A stretch of DNA of 64,000 nt. Origin: Polyangiaceae bacterium. Its GTDB lineage: Bacteria; Myxococcota_A; Polyangia; Polyangiales; Polyangiaceae. The DNA lies in assembly GCA_025937835.1 (NCBI GenBank), contig JAICQO010000009.1, forward strand, positions 57,029-121,028, read 5' to 3'. Below the pieces are notes generated by a model. It ran no database searches. It was not told the DNA's origin and saw only the letters and a program-made list of their open reading frames with translations. How positions within the stretch are numbered: position 1 is the stretch's first letter; each line of letters begins with the position of its first letter. The translations under genes and the position numbers were made by a program. Of this stretch, positions 7,025 to 16,582 are shown in pieces.

Positions 7025-10000
7025 TCAGAACAGGCCAGGCACGAGCGTGACGGCGATCCGCTCGGGCCGCACCACGCCCTGCTCGGTCAACCAGGCTTCG
7101 GCCTGTTTGCGGGCAAGCGCCCCGTGTGCGTCGTTCCGCAGCCGGCCCGCGCAGTAGCGGGCGATCTCGCGGAAGGACTGCAAGTGGCCGCGATCGAACG
7201 CCGCGACACCCGCTTCGAGCTCGGCGACGGCTCGGGCCCCGTCGCCTTCGAGCCCGGCGATTCCGGCGCGAACCAGCGCAGCGAAGCCGCGGGCGTAGTC
7301 GGTGGCGTGCCCATCCATCTCGCGCGCGGCTCGCCTCGCGTCGGCGAGCAACGCGCGGGCGTCGTGCCCGGACTCGGTGCGCTTCTGGTTCGTCGCTCGG
7401 AGCGCCGCGGCCGCGGCCAGCGCAGAGCGCGCGCGCGTGCGCAGAAGATCGTCTCGAATGAACGACAAGCGCAAGAACTGCTCGCGCTTGTGAAGCGACC
7501 AGGTCGCGAGCGTTCGCGCCCAGGCCCCGAGCCCATCGCCTCGATACAGCTCGCAATCCACGACCGTCACGTAGTGCTGGTAGTGCTGCGCGCTGTAGCC
7601 GGGCGGCGACCAGGAAAGTGCCCGATCGGCGCGCCAGCGGCCTTCGTCCGGTCGGTCCAGCAAGAGCCAGGCGATGGCCGGCGCGCCGAGGCTGATGTTG
7701 AGCTCCACGTGGCGGTCGTCACGGCGCTCCGCATCTTCTCGCGCCTCGCGCACGCGCCGCACGAGCTCCGCCCATTCTCCGTTCAGCGCGAGGCCGAGCA
7801 ACGACCACATCTGCCAGGGCGCTTCTTCCCAGGTGCGACCGCGCGAGAGCGCGCGCCGGCCGGCGATCGCGCGATCCGCCTTTCGCCAGGTGGCCTCGAA
7901 CTGCCCGCGGTAAAAGCTGATGATGGCCCGCGCCGAGGCCGCGAACAGCGCGTCGTACTCCGGATCGCCGCCTTCTTTCGCGAAGCCGTCGGCCATCTGC
8001 AGCAGCGTGTCCGCGCGCTTCTGGAACAGCGGCTGCGGGAGCAGGGAGCAGAACGAGGCTTCCATGCTGAGCGCGCGGCTCATGCGGGACGGCTCTCCGA
8101 GACGCAGCGAGTCCAGGGCGCAGCGCGCCGTGGCGTAGTTGCACAGCGCGTAGTCGATCATCGCCAGGCGCGTATTGGCGGCCCACAGCGCATCGAAGCG
8201 GCGCAGCTCGAGATCCGCGGCCGGCTCCGTCCGCCGCTTCGGCGTGAGGCCGCGAGCCAGCGCGAACAACCGCAACAGCGCGGCCTTGCGATGCGCCTCT
8301 TCGCGGGTCTTCGGCAACGACACCTCGAGCTCGGCGAGCACGCTGCGGATCATCTCGGTGCCGCGGCCGAAATGTCCGGTCTGGATGAACTGCTCGGCCG
8401 CGCGCTGCTGGAGCTGCGCGAGCTCGTCGGTGCGCACGTTCGCGTCGTTGAGCAAGCGTTTGGCCGCAGCGGAGTAGGCCTCTGCTGCTTCCCGGCCGCG
8501 GCCCTCGTTCGCGAGCGCGGCGCCGAGCCTCCGGTACAGCTCGTGAAGCGGGACATCGCCGGGTTCGAGCTCGATCGCGCGGCGGTAGAGGCGTGCAGCA
8601 CGCTCGAAAGCCAAAAGCTTCGAGGCGTGGTTGGCAGCGGCCGTCACGTAGCGCCGCACCGACTCGGTGTCGCCCGCCGCTTCGAAGTGTTCGAGCGCCG
8701 TCAGCGGATTCGGCGGTGAATACTCGAGGATCGCGCGCGCGATGGCGCGATGGTGCGACGCGCGTGCGTCCTCGTCCAGCTGACGCACCACCTCTTCGCG
8801 GAGCTTGTCGTGATAAAACTCGATGCAGTGGCTCTTGATGTCGGTCGTTCGCACGATCGACAGGCGGTGCAGATCCGTGATCAGGCCGCGGCGGGCCGAG
8901 TCGATACCCGCGGCCGTCAGGGTCAGCTGCTGTTCGAGCGGAGCGCCGGCAACCGCCAGCACCTCGAGCACCGCGCGGCAGTCCTCGGGCAGCTCCCGCG
9001 TGCGCGCGCTCAAGATCTGATCGAAGCCGATCCGGCTCGAGGCCGGTGCGGCGCTGTCCGCGTGGCTCGCCAGGTACCGCGCCGACTCCGCCAGCAGGAA
9101 CGGCGAGCCCGCCGCGGATCGGATCAGCTCGTCGCGGACCCGCTCGTCGCCCCGCCAGTCCTCGCCCAGCAGCCCCTGCACGAGCTCCCGACTCTGCTCG
9201 AGGTCCAGCGGGCCGAGCGGCATCACCAGCGTCGCTTCCCAAACTTCCGCGTCCTCACGCAGCACCTGGAGGCACGGGCTCGAGCGCTCGTCCTCGGCGC
9301 GGTAGCTCAACACCCACGAGAGCCCGGGACACCCGTCCGCCCGCAGCAGGTAGCGCAGCAGCATCCCGCTGTCCTGATCTCCCCATTGCACGTCGTCGAG
9401 CCAGACCAGGACCCGAAGCTTTTGCGCCAGCCGCGCCAAAATCTCACTCAATGCGATGAACGCGAGCTCCCGCTTTTCGCGCGCGCTCGCGTACGATGGG
9501 GGACCCGGCTCGTCGCAGCTCAGCGCCTTGGCCAACACGGGGAAGATCTGCCGGAGGGCTGCGTGCTGTACGAACGGCAGACTGCGCTCCTCCGGAGTCA
9601 AACGCTCGCCCAGCTGGTTGGCGAGATCGTCGATGAAACCGTCGATGGCGTTGAAGGCCACGGCTTCCTGCGGGTGGCAGCCGGATTTCAACACCAGCGT
9701 CGAGCCCGAATCGCGCAGCGGCTCGATGAAGGCGCGCAGCAGCGAGCTCTTGCCGATGCCGGACGACCCGTGAAGGCGCACTGCCCGGGCCGCCGCCGCC
9801 CCGGCCGAGAACCATTCGCGCAAACGTTCGAGTGGCGCTTCACGCCCGACCAGCTCCTGGACGACGGGGGGCAGAACGCTGACGGCTCGCTCGGCGGACT
9901 GTGCGCTGCCGAGGCACTTGAGGATCTGGCGCACGTCCGGGCGCGCCGAGGGTTCGCTGCTGAGCAGGCCCAAAATCAGCTCATCGAGCTCGGGATCGAT

Positions 10001-10792
10001 GTCGACGCCACGCCCCCGCAGCTTCGAGCGCGGCGAGTTACCGAGCAGATCGATGCCGGACGCCACCTTGCCGCTGATGCTCTCGTAGAGCGTCATGCCG
10101 AACGAGTACCAATCGGACGCAGGGAGCAACTCATGCCCCCAGCGCTGCTCGGGAGACATGTACGACAGCGTACCGACGAGCCGCTCCTCTTCCCGCACCT
10201 GGCGCGTCGCCGAGATCGCGAGGCCGAAGTCGAGCAGCACCGTGCGGCGCGCGTCCGTGACCAAGACATTGGACGGCTTGACGTCCCGGTGCAGCCGGTC
10301 GCCCTGGTGCAGCGCGTGGATTGCGAGGGCGAGCTGGCGCGCCGCCTCCTTGAACCGCGCATGCCACTCCAGGGGGTCCTGGTCGATCGCGCCGAGGCCT
10401 GCCACGTAGCGCGCGAAATCCGTGCCGTTGACGAGCTCCATCGTCAGAAAGCAGGCCCGCTCGTCGATGAACAGCTCGTACAGGTCCACCAGGTTCGGGT
10501 GGACAATTTCGCTGATCGCCCGGAACTCGCCCTTCAGCTGCAGCCGATCCTCGGCTGAAACGCCGTGCAGCAGCTTGAGGGCCACCTCGTGACCCAGAGC
10601 GCGATCGTAGGCGCGGAACACCACGCCCATCCCGCCGCGTCCCAGCTCCTCTCGCAGCTGGAACCGGCTCGGCACGTCCAGCATCGAGCTGGCCGCGACC
10701 GGCCGCGGCACCGAGTCGCCGCGCACGCCGGTTCGTCGCGTGAACGACAACGGCCCCGAAGCGTCTGCTTTCTTCACGCTTCGGTTGGCCAT
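7025..10792 (-). CDS. Ser/Thr protein kinase with AAA ATPase and TPR-like sensor region
   Basis: A 1255-residue cytoplasmic signalling protein. The kinase domain spans about residues 43-295 with the Gly loop GRGGMG at 51-56, catalytic Lys73, HRDVKPSN (Asp170) and DFG at 188-190. An AAA/NACHT-like ATPase follows, with Walker A GSSGIGKSS at about 342-350 and a Walker B-like VLVWLDDVQW. The C-terminal 700 residues are helical and TPR-like (for example FERAARLYRRAIELEP). This PknK/MalT-like layout is common in myxobacteria. No membrane segment is seen. It lies 49 bp downstream of the AAA+ activator gene on the same strand, so the three genes 13366-7025 may form one operon. Confidence 0.9.
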   Translation of the reverse strand: MANRSVKKADASGPLSFTRRTGVRGDSVPRPVAASSMLDVPSRFQLREELGRGGMGVVFRAYDRALGHEVALKLLHGVSAEDRLQLKGEFRAISEIVHPNLVDLYELFIDERACFLTMELVNGTDFARYVAGLGAIDQDPLEWHARFKEAARQLALAIHALHQGDRLHRDVKPSNVLVTDARRTVLLDFGLAISATRQVREEERLVGTLSYMSPEQRWGHELLPASDWYSFGMTLYESISGKVASGIDLLGNSPRSKLRGRGVDIDPELDELILGLLSSEPSARPDVRQILKCLGSAQSAERAVSVLPPVVQELVGREAPLERLREWFSAGAAAARAVRLHGSSGIGKSSLLRAFIEPLRDSGSTLVLKSGCHPQEAVAFNAIDGFIDDLANQLGERLTPEERSLPFVQHAALRQIFPVLAKALSCDEPGPPSYASAREKRELAFIALSEILARLAQKLRVLVWLDDVQWGDQDSGMLLRYLLRADGCPGLSWVLSYRAEDERSSPCLQVLREDAEVWEATLVMPLGPLDLEQSRELVQGLLGEDWRGDERVRDELIRSAAGSPFLLAESARYLASHADSAAPASSRIGFDQILSARTRELPEDCRAVLEVLAVAGAPLEQQLTLTAAGIDSARRGLITDLHRLSIVRTTDIKSHCIEFYHDKLREEVVRQLDEDARASHHRAIARAILEYSPPNPLTALEHFEAAGDTESVRRYVTAAANHASKLLAFERAARLYRRAIELEPGDVPLHELYRRLGAALANEGRGREAAEAYSAAAKRLLNDANVRTDELAQLQQRAAEQFIQTGHFGRGTEMIRSVLAELEVSLPKTREEAHRKAALLRLFALARGLTPKRRTEPAADLELRRFDALWAANTRLAMIDYALCNYATARCALDSLRLGEPSRMSRALSMEASFCSLLPQPLFQKRADTLLQMADGFAKEGGDPEYDALFAASARAIISFYRGQFEATWRKADRAIAGRRALSRGRTWEEAPWQMWSLLGLALNGEWAELVRRVREAREDAERRDDRHVELNISLGAPAIAWLLLDRPDEGRWRADRALSWSPPGYSAQHYQHYVTVVDCELYRGDGLGAWARTLATWSLHKREQFLRLSFIRDDLLRTRARSALAAAAALRATNQKRTESGHDARALLADARRAAREMDGHATDYARGFAALVRAGIAGLEGDGARAVAELEAGVAAFDRGHLQSFREIARYCAGRLRNDAHGALARKQAEAWLTEQGVVRPERIAVTLVPGLF

Positions 10793-10841
10793 TCAGGCCT
10801 AACCTAACAGGTCCGGAACGACGGGCTCAAGACCCGAGCAG

Positions 10842-12476
10842 CTAGCGCCGGAGCTCGAACGACTTGATCAGGTTGTAGACGTGAGCCCGGGTCAGATCGA
10901 GACGCTTGGCGGCGGCGCTCACGCTCCAATCCGTGGCCTCCAGCGTCCGGCGCAGCAACTCCGCCTGGAACCGCCGCGTTTCCTCCTGAAACGTCAACGA
11001 CTGGGCCGCCGCCCCGGCGCCGCCCTGGTCGGGAAACAAATGTGCGAGCTCGAGCTGCGAGATGCCCTCGGCCGCGGCGCGGATGGTCGCCGCTTCGATC
11101 GTGTTCGAGAGCTGACGGATGTTACCGGGCCAAACGCTGTTCTCCACGGCGCGGAGCGCTGCTGGCGATAGCGAAACCCTGGCCAGCCCGTGCATACCTT
11201 GTGCGCGTTCGCAGAAGTACTGCGCCAGGATTGCCGCGTCCTCGCCACGCTCGTGGAGGGCCGGCAGATGGATCGACACCACCTGCAGCCGGTACAGGAG
11301 GTCTTGCCTGAAGCGCTTGTCCTGCACCGCCTGGGCGAGGTCCACGTTCGAAGCGGCGATCACGCGTACGTCCGCGCGGACCGGACGCGGCGAGCCGAGC
11401 GGGAAGTATTCCCTCGATTGCAACAGCTGCAACAGCTTGGCCTGCGCCGGGAGCGAGAGCTCTCCGATTTCATCGAGCAGCAGCGTCCCGCCGTCGGCCG
11501 CGCTGACCTTGCCTTCCACGCGACGCACGGCCGTGGAGTGCGCGCCCGGCAGGGCGCCGAACAACTCGCTCTCGACCAGCGTGTCCTGCAGTGCCGCGCA
11601 GTTGATCTCGACGAATGGCCCCGCGGAGCGGCCACTGTTGCGGTGGATCAACCGGGCGAGCTGGCTCTTGCCCGTGCCGGTCTCGCCGGAGAGCAAGACG
11701 CTCACGTCGAGCCGAGCGACGGCCTGGACGTCCTGCAGCAGCCGCGCGAGGCGCGGGCTCTCCCCGACGAAATCCTGCGCGCCGAGCCTGGCCTTGAGCT
11801 CCGCCAGCTGACTCGTACCGCTCAGGCGGCGGCGCAAGGCGGCCTGCTCGGCGATCGGCGCGAGGTGACGCGCGAAGCGTTCGACCTGCGCCGAGTGCTC
11901 GAGCAACACGTCTTTGGGCAGGGCCTTGCCCTGCAAATAGAGCACTCCGCGCGGCGGGTTCGCGCCGATCGGGGCGCAGATCACCGCGTCGATCTGCGAC
12001 TGGCGGACGCTCTCGCGGTCGCGAAAGCGCGGATCCAGGAAGGCCGACGGCGTCACGACCACGCGCTCCGAGGCGATCGCCTCGCCGATGATACCGTGCG
12101 AGACGAGCGAGCGGAGGTCACTGACCTCGTGGTCTTCGAAGCCCACCGCGTACGACCAGGGCTGACCGCTCTTCTCGGGATCGAACAGCTCGAGGTAGCC
12201 GCGCGTGGCGCCGACGGTCCCGACGATCAGCTCGAGCGCGCTCTTGAGAAAGGGCTCCGGATCGTCCTCCGCGGTCAGCTCGAGTAGGCCGCGATAGAGA
12301 TCGCGTTCGCGGGTCACTTGCCGGAGATTTTCCGGGCGCACCTCGGTCTCGGTCGTATCGGGCACTGGCTCCAGCGCCAACGGTACGGTGACCGGCCAGG
12401 GTTGCCAATACCGGTCCGAGGGCTCGGACACGCCCCGCAGTGTATTCGCAAAATTCTGCGAAAACTCGGCGCTCAC
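10842..12476 (-). CDS. GAF-AAA+-Fis type transcriptional activator lacking the GAFTGA loop
   Basis: 544 residues counted from GTG 12476, whose GTGA overlaps the stop of the LuxR gene; this was chosen because upstream sequence in this frame is antisense-like noise. A GAF domain (about 60-210) precedes an AAA+ domain with Walker A LLSGETGTGKSQ and Walker B GGTLLLDEIGEL, and a Fis-type helix-turn-helix ends the protein (WSVSAAAKRLDLTRAHVYNL). In sigma-54 activators the loop reads GAFTGA; here the same place reads ELFGALPGAHSTAVRR, so the sigma-54 contact motif is missing. It may act at other promoters or by another mechanism. It is cotranscribed with the LuxR gene and probably with the downstream kinase gene. 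Confidence 0.85.
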   Translation of the reverse strand: MSAEFSQNFANTLRGVSEPSDRYWQPWPVTVPLALEPVPDTTETEVRPENLRQVTRERDLYRGLLELTAEDDPEPFLKSALELIVGTVGATRGYLELFDPEKSGQPWSYAVGFEDHEVSDLRSLVSHGIIGEAIASERVVVTPSAFLDPRFRDRESVRQSQIDAVICAPIGANPPRGVLYLQGKALPKDVLLEHSAQVERFARHLAPIAEQAALRRRLSGTSQLAELKARLGAQDFVGESPRLARLLQDVQAVARLDVSVLLSGETGTGKSQLARLIHRNSGRSAGPFVEINCAALQDTLVESELFGALPGAHSTAVRRVEGKVSAADGGTLLLDEIGELSLPAQAKLLQLLQSREYFPLGSPRPVRADVRVIAASNVDLAQAVQDKRFRQDLLYRLQVVSIHLPALHERGEDAAILAQYFCERAQGMHGLARVSLSPAALRAVENSVWPGNIRQLSNTIEAATIRAAAEGISQLELAHLFPDQGGAGAAAQSLTFQEETRRFQAELLRRTLEATDWSVSAAAKRLDLTRAHVYNLIKSFELRR

Positions 12477-13366
12477 CCGCAAGCGCTCCGCGCCAATTTC
12501 TCCGCGTCGTGGGCCGGCGCGTGCCGCACCGCAGCCGGGAAATTCTGAACCAGGTACACCAAGAGCTCCGAGCGACCCGAGACGCCGATGCGATGAAACA
12601 CCGAGGAGATGTGATTGGCGACCGTGCGCGGCGACGAGCCGTGTTCGAGCGCCATCTGCTGGTGCGTCATGCCCTCGACCACGAGCTTGACGATCTTGAG
12701 CTCGGTTCGAGTCACCGAATCTGCCACCGCGTCCTCGAGCCGCGGCACGCTCACGATCCAGTAGTGTGTTCCCCCTTGCTCGATTTGCGTCGTCCTCGCG
12801 TTGCCGAGCCGCGTCTGCCCCGCAGCAGCCGCCACGGCCGCGACCAACAGCGCGGGCGCTCGCGAGGCGTGAGGCTCGAAGCCCATCGCCGACATGCACG
12901 CCCCCAACCTGCCCGTCACGGACGAGTGGCTCTTGCGCGAATCCATGGCCACGACCTTTTGCCGTTCCCCGAGCAGCGTCCGACGCAGCATCTCCAGGTC
13001 GACCGCTGACGGAGCGCGCCGCCGAACCGACCTTCGCCGCAGCACCAGGTACAACCGCGTCTCCGTCGAAAAGGTGTCAGCCGCCATCCATTGGCCGGAG
13101 GCCAGAGCCTCCCAGACGCTGCGCAACGCCCCCGACTGATTCGACAGCTCGTCGAGCTGAATGGCCCGTGTCCGTGACAACCATTCGTCAGCGTCGGGCA
13201 GCGTGCCGCGCAGCGCCTCGGACGGTGCGGGGATGAGATCCGATCGCTCGCTGCAGAAGGCGGGGCTGGTGGTCATCGCGTCGAACTGGGGAGCAATCCC
13301 CATTCCACACCAAAACCGCGAAAAACCGCGCATCCGGCCGTCGGATCTGTTCAATCCATCCGACAC
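12473..13366 (-). CDS. LuxR-type helix-turn-helix transcriptional regulator
   Basis: The C-terminal 60 residues form a LuxR/GerE DNA-binding domain (TRTELKIVKLVVEGMTHQQM, then SSPRTVANHISSVFHRI). The N-terminal 200 residues carry no domain I can name; there is no receiver Asp pocket or PAS core that I can identify. Start is uncertain: GTG 13366 gives 297 residues, while ATG 13276 (MTTSPAFC) gives 267 and loses a region without obvious coding character. The stop overlaps the GTG of the AAA+ activator gene, so the two are translationally coupled. A joint regulatory role with that activator is likely. Confidence 0.8.
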   Translation of the reverse strand: MSDGLNRSDGRMRGFSRFWCGMGIAPQFDAMTTSPAFCSERSDLIPAPSEALRGTLPDADEWLSRTRAIQLDELSNQSGALRSVWEALASGQWMAADTFSTETRLYLVLRRRSVRRRAPSAVDLEMLRRTLLGERQKVVAMDSRKSHSSVTGRLGACMSAMGFEPHASRAPALLVAAVAAAAGQTRLGNARTTQIEQGGTHYWIVSVPRLEDAVADSVTRTELKIVKLVVEGMTHQQMALEHGSSPRTVANHISSVFHRIGVSGRSELLVYLVQNFPAAVRHAPAHDAEKLARSACG

Positions 13367-13409
13367 CTGTCAACTCGATTGGACACTCGCCAGGGAAGCC
13401 GCCCCACGC

Positions 13410-13901
13410 TCAGCCGAGCTGCTTTCGATAGTAGTGTCGCATCGGGTGGAACTCTCGATTCTCGTAGAACTGTCGCGCCTCGTGATTGAATGCCCAGACG
13501 GTCACTTCGATTGCCGGCAGGCCGCGTTGCCGCGACCAGTCCTCGCAGGCGTTGATGAGCGCCGTTGCCGTGCCTGCCCTCCGAGCGGCCCGCGCAACGA
13601 CCAACTCGTCGAGCAAACCGAATCGCCTCGGCGCAAGCACGAGCCCAGCCGGCGTTTGGACCTCGAGCACGCGGGCAAAGCCGGAGACTTCTCCGCGCGC
13701 CGGCTCCGAAACGAAGAACCCTACGTTCGGGTCCGAAAGCGTCTCACGCACCCAAGCTTCATCGCGCGGCGCATACGTAGCGGAATACATCTCCGGATGA
13801 GCTTCCCGGTGATGGAGGTCGAGCTCGGTGTAGAGCTCGACCAAGCGCGGAGCGTCCGGCCCGCGCGCGCGGCGGATCCTCGAGACATCGGGAGCAGACA
13901 T
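13410..13901 (-). CDS. GNAT family N-acetyltransferase
   Basis: 163 residues with the GNAT layout. A beta-strand/helix N-terminus is followed by the acetyl-CoA pyrophosphate loop ARAARRAGTATALINACEDW (R-x-x-G-x-A) and the C-terminal motif NHEARQFYENREFHPMRHYY typical of motif B. It transfers an acetyl group from acetyl-CoA to an amine; the substrate cannot be told from sequence. It lies 13 bp downstream of the PEGA kinase gene and 43 bp upstream of the LuxR gene on the same strand. Confidence 0.85.
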   Translation of the reverse strand: MSAPDVSRIRRARGPDAPRLVELYTELDLHHREAHPEMYSATYAPRDEAWVRETLSDPNVGFFVSEPARGEVSGFARVLEVQTPAGLVLAPRRFGLLDELVVARAARRAGTATALINACEDWSRQRGLPAIEVTVWAFNHEARQFYENREFHPMRHYYRKQLG

Positions 13902-13914
13902 TCGTTCGCTTGGC

Positions 13915-15888
13915 TCAGGGCACCTTGATCTGCTTGGTGAACGTCACCGGCTGTCCGGTAAACTCCGGTATCTTCGCGGTCCGAAACAGCGCGGCGACGC
14001 ACTTTCCGGTTTCACCGTCGGCGAATTCGCCCCCAACCTCGCTGCTTTGTACACGGCCGCTCGTCGCGAAGGTGACCCGCAGGTTGCCGTTCTTGGGTCC
14101 CGTTCTTCCCGAGCACGCGCCAACGTTTGCCGACAAGCGCCGGACTTCTTCAGCAGCGGCTCGATAGTCCACCGCGCGTGTGTCAACGGGGGCACGAGAG
14201 CTGGGCGCTGGACCAGCGGCGACCGAAACAGACCCGTCCCGATAAGGGTTCGCAATCTCGAAGTCGCTCGAGGAAACTTGGACGACGCTGGACTTACCTG
14301 GCAGCACGGTGAATTGCCTCGACACCGTTGCGCCGTCCCGGATGAACTTCGCAAGATGACTGCCCGGCGGCAGCACGATCTTTGCGGGAGTTGATCCGAG
14401 AGGGCGCCCGTCAACCAGAACGAGAGCATCGGGGATGGAGACGAGCTCCACGACCGGGCTGGCCGGCTCCGAGGCTCCCGGAGAGGACGACGGAGCAGCC
14501 GCTGGTCCCGAATCGGGGGCGCCACCCCGGTCTGCGGAGCGCGAAGGCGCGGAATTAGTCGACGTCGCCTCGATCACTGCGGAGGCGGGGGCGAGCGGCA
14601 AATCCTCGGGGTTTACCGGTTCAACAATCGGTCCAATTGGTTCTTCGCTCGGTCGGCTCTGCACGGACGTAGAACTTGCGGCCGGCTCGGCCTCCCGGAG
14701 AATCAACGGACTCGAAGAGGCGAGAGTGGAGGGTTCATTATTTCGGAGCCCGCTCAACAACGCTCCCAAGGTGACAGCACCGACGAGGCCCCACATCCCG
14801 TGCCGCCGCCAGCTGAGCGTTGAGCTCAGCGGAGATGCAACGCCAGAAACGGACGAGCTCCGACTCTCCAACGTGTCCGATTGGCTCCGTTTTCCGCCGT
14901 GGTGAATCCGTCGAATCCGCTCCGCGGAATGAGACGCCCCGTCCGCACCGTGCGGTGCGAGCGCGCGTGCGAGCTCACTGATGTCCCGAAACCGCTTTTC
15001 GCGGTCCTTCTGAAGACAACGGAATACCACCCCTTCGAGTGCCGGCGTCACGTCGCGTCGCCTGGCCCGCAAGCGCTCGGGCGAATCGACGGCAATCTTT
15101 ACACTCACCTCGGGCAAAGTTTCTCCGGAAAAGGGCGGTTTTCCGGCAATCAGCTCGTACAAAATGACGCCAAGCGCCCATACGTCCGCGCGCGGATCCA
15201 CGGAACGAGCCGCTCGGAGCTGCTCCGGAGACATGTACAATGGGGAGCCCATCACCGCGGAGCTCCCGGTCAGGCCGGCGCTCAGCTTGGACGTTGTCGA
15301 ATGGAAGAGCTTCGAGACGCCAAAATCCAAGACCTTGATGCAAGAGGTGCCGTCTATGCGATGTGTCAAAAAAAGGTTTGCCGGCTTCAAGTCGCGATGC
15401 ACGATTCCGAGCACGTGCGCCTCGGCGATTGCTTCGCAAGCTTGCAGGACGAATCCCACGGCCTCCGCTGGTGGAAGGCTGTGCTTTTGAGCGAGGAGCT
15501 CAGCGAGATCTTGACCCTCCAAATACTCCATAACGAGATATGGAATACCGCTCTCGAGGGTTCCGACGTCGGAGACTCGCGCGACATGCTCACTCTTGAT
15601 TCGACAAGCGGCGCGCGCTTCACGAACGAATCGCGCCACGGCCTCGTCATTGGCGGCAAGTTCCGGCGATAGGAACTTCATGGCGACTCGCTCTTGTAAA
15701 ACCACGTGACTGGCCGCCACGACGATGCCCATCCCACCGGCCCCAAGCTGGCGCTCGATTCGATACTTGCCCGCGACGATGTCTCCGGGGCTGGGAACGC
15801 CTGAATGCACGGAGTCATCCTTCTCGCAAGGGCGTGTGTGCGTCAAGGCGAGGGCAGCCAGGCTCGAGCGGCCTAGGTCGAAGCTCAT
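13915..15888 (-). CDS. Membrane Ser/Thr kinase with PEGA and TonB/AgmX-like C-terminal domains
   Basis: 657 residues from ATG 15888, chosen because the frame further upstream has no kinase-like or domain-like content. The kinase domain (about 42-310) has the loop GAGGMG, Lys71, HRDLKPAN (Asp166) and DFG 188-190. A transmembrane segment follows at about 364-381 (MWGLVGAVTLGALLSGL), then a Ser/Pro/Ala-rich stretch and a PEGA domain (VELVSIPDALVLVDGRPLG). The final part (GNLRVTFATSGRVQSSEVGG, then a terminal IKVP) resembles the C-terminal domain of TonB/AgmX-type periplasmic proteins, with a conserved-looking Cys pair (ACSG, GKCV). The kinase would face the cytoplasm and the PEGA/TonB-like part the periplasm. 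Confidence 0.9.
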   Translation of the reverse strand: MSFDLGRSSLAALALTHTRPCEKDDSVHSGVPSPGDIVAGKYRIERQLGAGGMGIVVAASHVVLQERVAMKFLSPELAANDEAVARFVREARAACRIKSEHVARVSDVGTLESGIPYLVMEYLEGQDLAELLAQKHSLPPAEAVGFVLQACEAIAEAHVLGIVHRDLKPANLFLTHRIDGTSCIKVLDFGVSKLFHSTTSKLSAGLTGSSAVMGSPLYMSPEQLRAARSVDPRADVWALGVILYELIAGKPPFSGETLPEVSVKIAVDSPERLRARRRDVTPALEGVVFRCLQKDREKRFRDISELARALAPHGADGASHSAERIRRIHHGGKRSQSDTLESRSSSVSGVASPLSSTLSWRRHGMWGLVGAVTLGALLSGLRNNEPSTLASSSPLILREAEPAASSTSVQSRPSEEPIGPIVEPVNPEDLPLAPASAVIEATSTNSAPSRSADRGGAPDSGPAAAPSSSPGASEPASPVVELVSIPDALVLVDGRPLGSTPAKIVLPPGSHLAKFIRDGATVSRQFTVLPGKSSVVQVSSSDFEIANPYRDGSVSVAAGPAPSSRAPVDTRAVDYRAAAEEVRRLSANVGACSGRTGPKNGNLRVTFATSGRVQSSEVGGEFADGETGKCVAALFRTAKIPEFTGQPVTFTKQIKVP

Positions 15889-16063
15889 GTTTCTCGCAGA
15901 TCGATAGCCGTCAGCAGCCCCTGCCGCTTCCCCAGCCGCAGTCGCAGCCAGGGGCCGCGCCCGATCCCCGAACCCGCTACCGGCTCTGGTGTAGAGCCGG
16001 GGGCGGCGATGACGGAAATATGCGGTCGATATCGCGCGTTGAGCGGCCATGAGCCTGGGACGT

Positions 16064-16455
16064 ACACCCGCCGTGGCAGAGGACCGCGTCGTTTCCACGG
16101 TCGACCCTGAAGCGCGGCATGGCCACAAGACAGCTTCGCCGCCGAGACGACGGCTCACGTGTCGCCGGGTTTGGTCGAGCCTGCCAAAGCTGCGCTCTGC
16201 GTGAGCGCTGCACGTCATCGAAAGACGGTCGGCGGGTGTATATGTGCACACGAAATACGAGACGCTGTATCGCTCGCGCGAGCGCCAACGTGACCCGCCG
16301 TGGAAGGCCGACTTACCGCGCTACCCGACCCAAGGTCGCGCAAGATCGCGCACTTGATGCGGCGCAAGCACGGCAGGCGTGCCCGCATGCGCGGACGACT
16401 CCGGGTCGCCCACGACTTCGCGCTGCTCGCGGCCGCCGTTAACCTAGGAGCCGGG
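16064..16455 (+). pseudogene. Decayed IS1182-family transposase C-terminus
   Basis: Pieces of one transposase appear in three frames in order. STVDPEARHGHK begins near 16096 (frame of 16064). A Cys-rich zinc-ribbon-like piece, CQSCALRERCTSSKDGRRVY, followed by TYRATRPKV, lies in the frame of 16119. KIAHLMRRKHGRRARMRGRL, followed by DFALLAAAVNL, lies in the frame starting near 16340. These match the order of the IS1182-type DDE transposase C-terminal half, with an internal deletion and at least two frameshifts. No intact ends were seen. It lies in the 695-bp gap between the PEGA kinase start and the glyoxalase-like gene; I see nothing else in that gap. Confidence 0.7.
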
Positions 16456-16582
16456 GGACACCCACGACGGCGACCGAAGAGAAGTGCCCCGCCGGGCGAG
16501 GGCCCACGACGACAGCGGTTGCGTCGCAGCGGTTGCGCAGCAAAGACTTCAACTCGATTGGACAGCACCTTTCGCTTCGCGC

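Noticed and set aside
8750..10558. 602-codon open frame antisense to the kinase-AAA gene
   Set aside because: It is the mirror of a well-supported gene in high-GC DNA, Arg/Gln/His-rich without motifs; similar shadows accompany most large genes here.
12445..12462. Perfect inverted repeat TTCGCA-AAATTC-TGCGAA
   Set aside because: It lies inside the first codons of the AAA+ activator gene and has only 6-bp arms; an operator there is possible but unsupported.
13371..16564. Shared 15-mer CAACTCGATTGGACA at 13371 and 16550
   Set aside because: A shared 15-mer is not unexpected by chance in 64 kb, and there is no extension or terminus-like structure around the copies.
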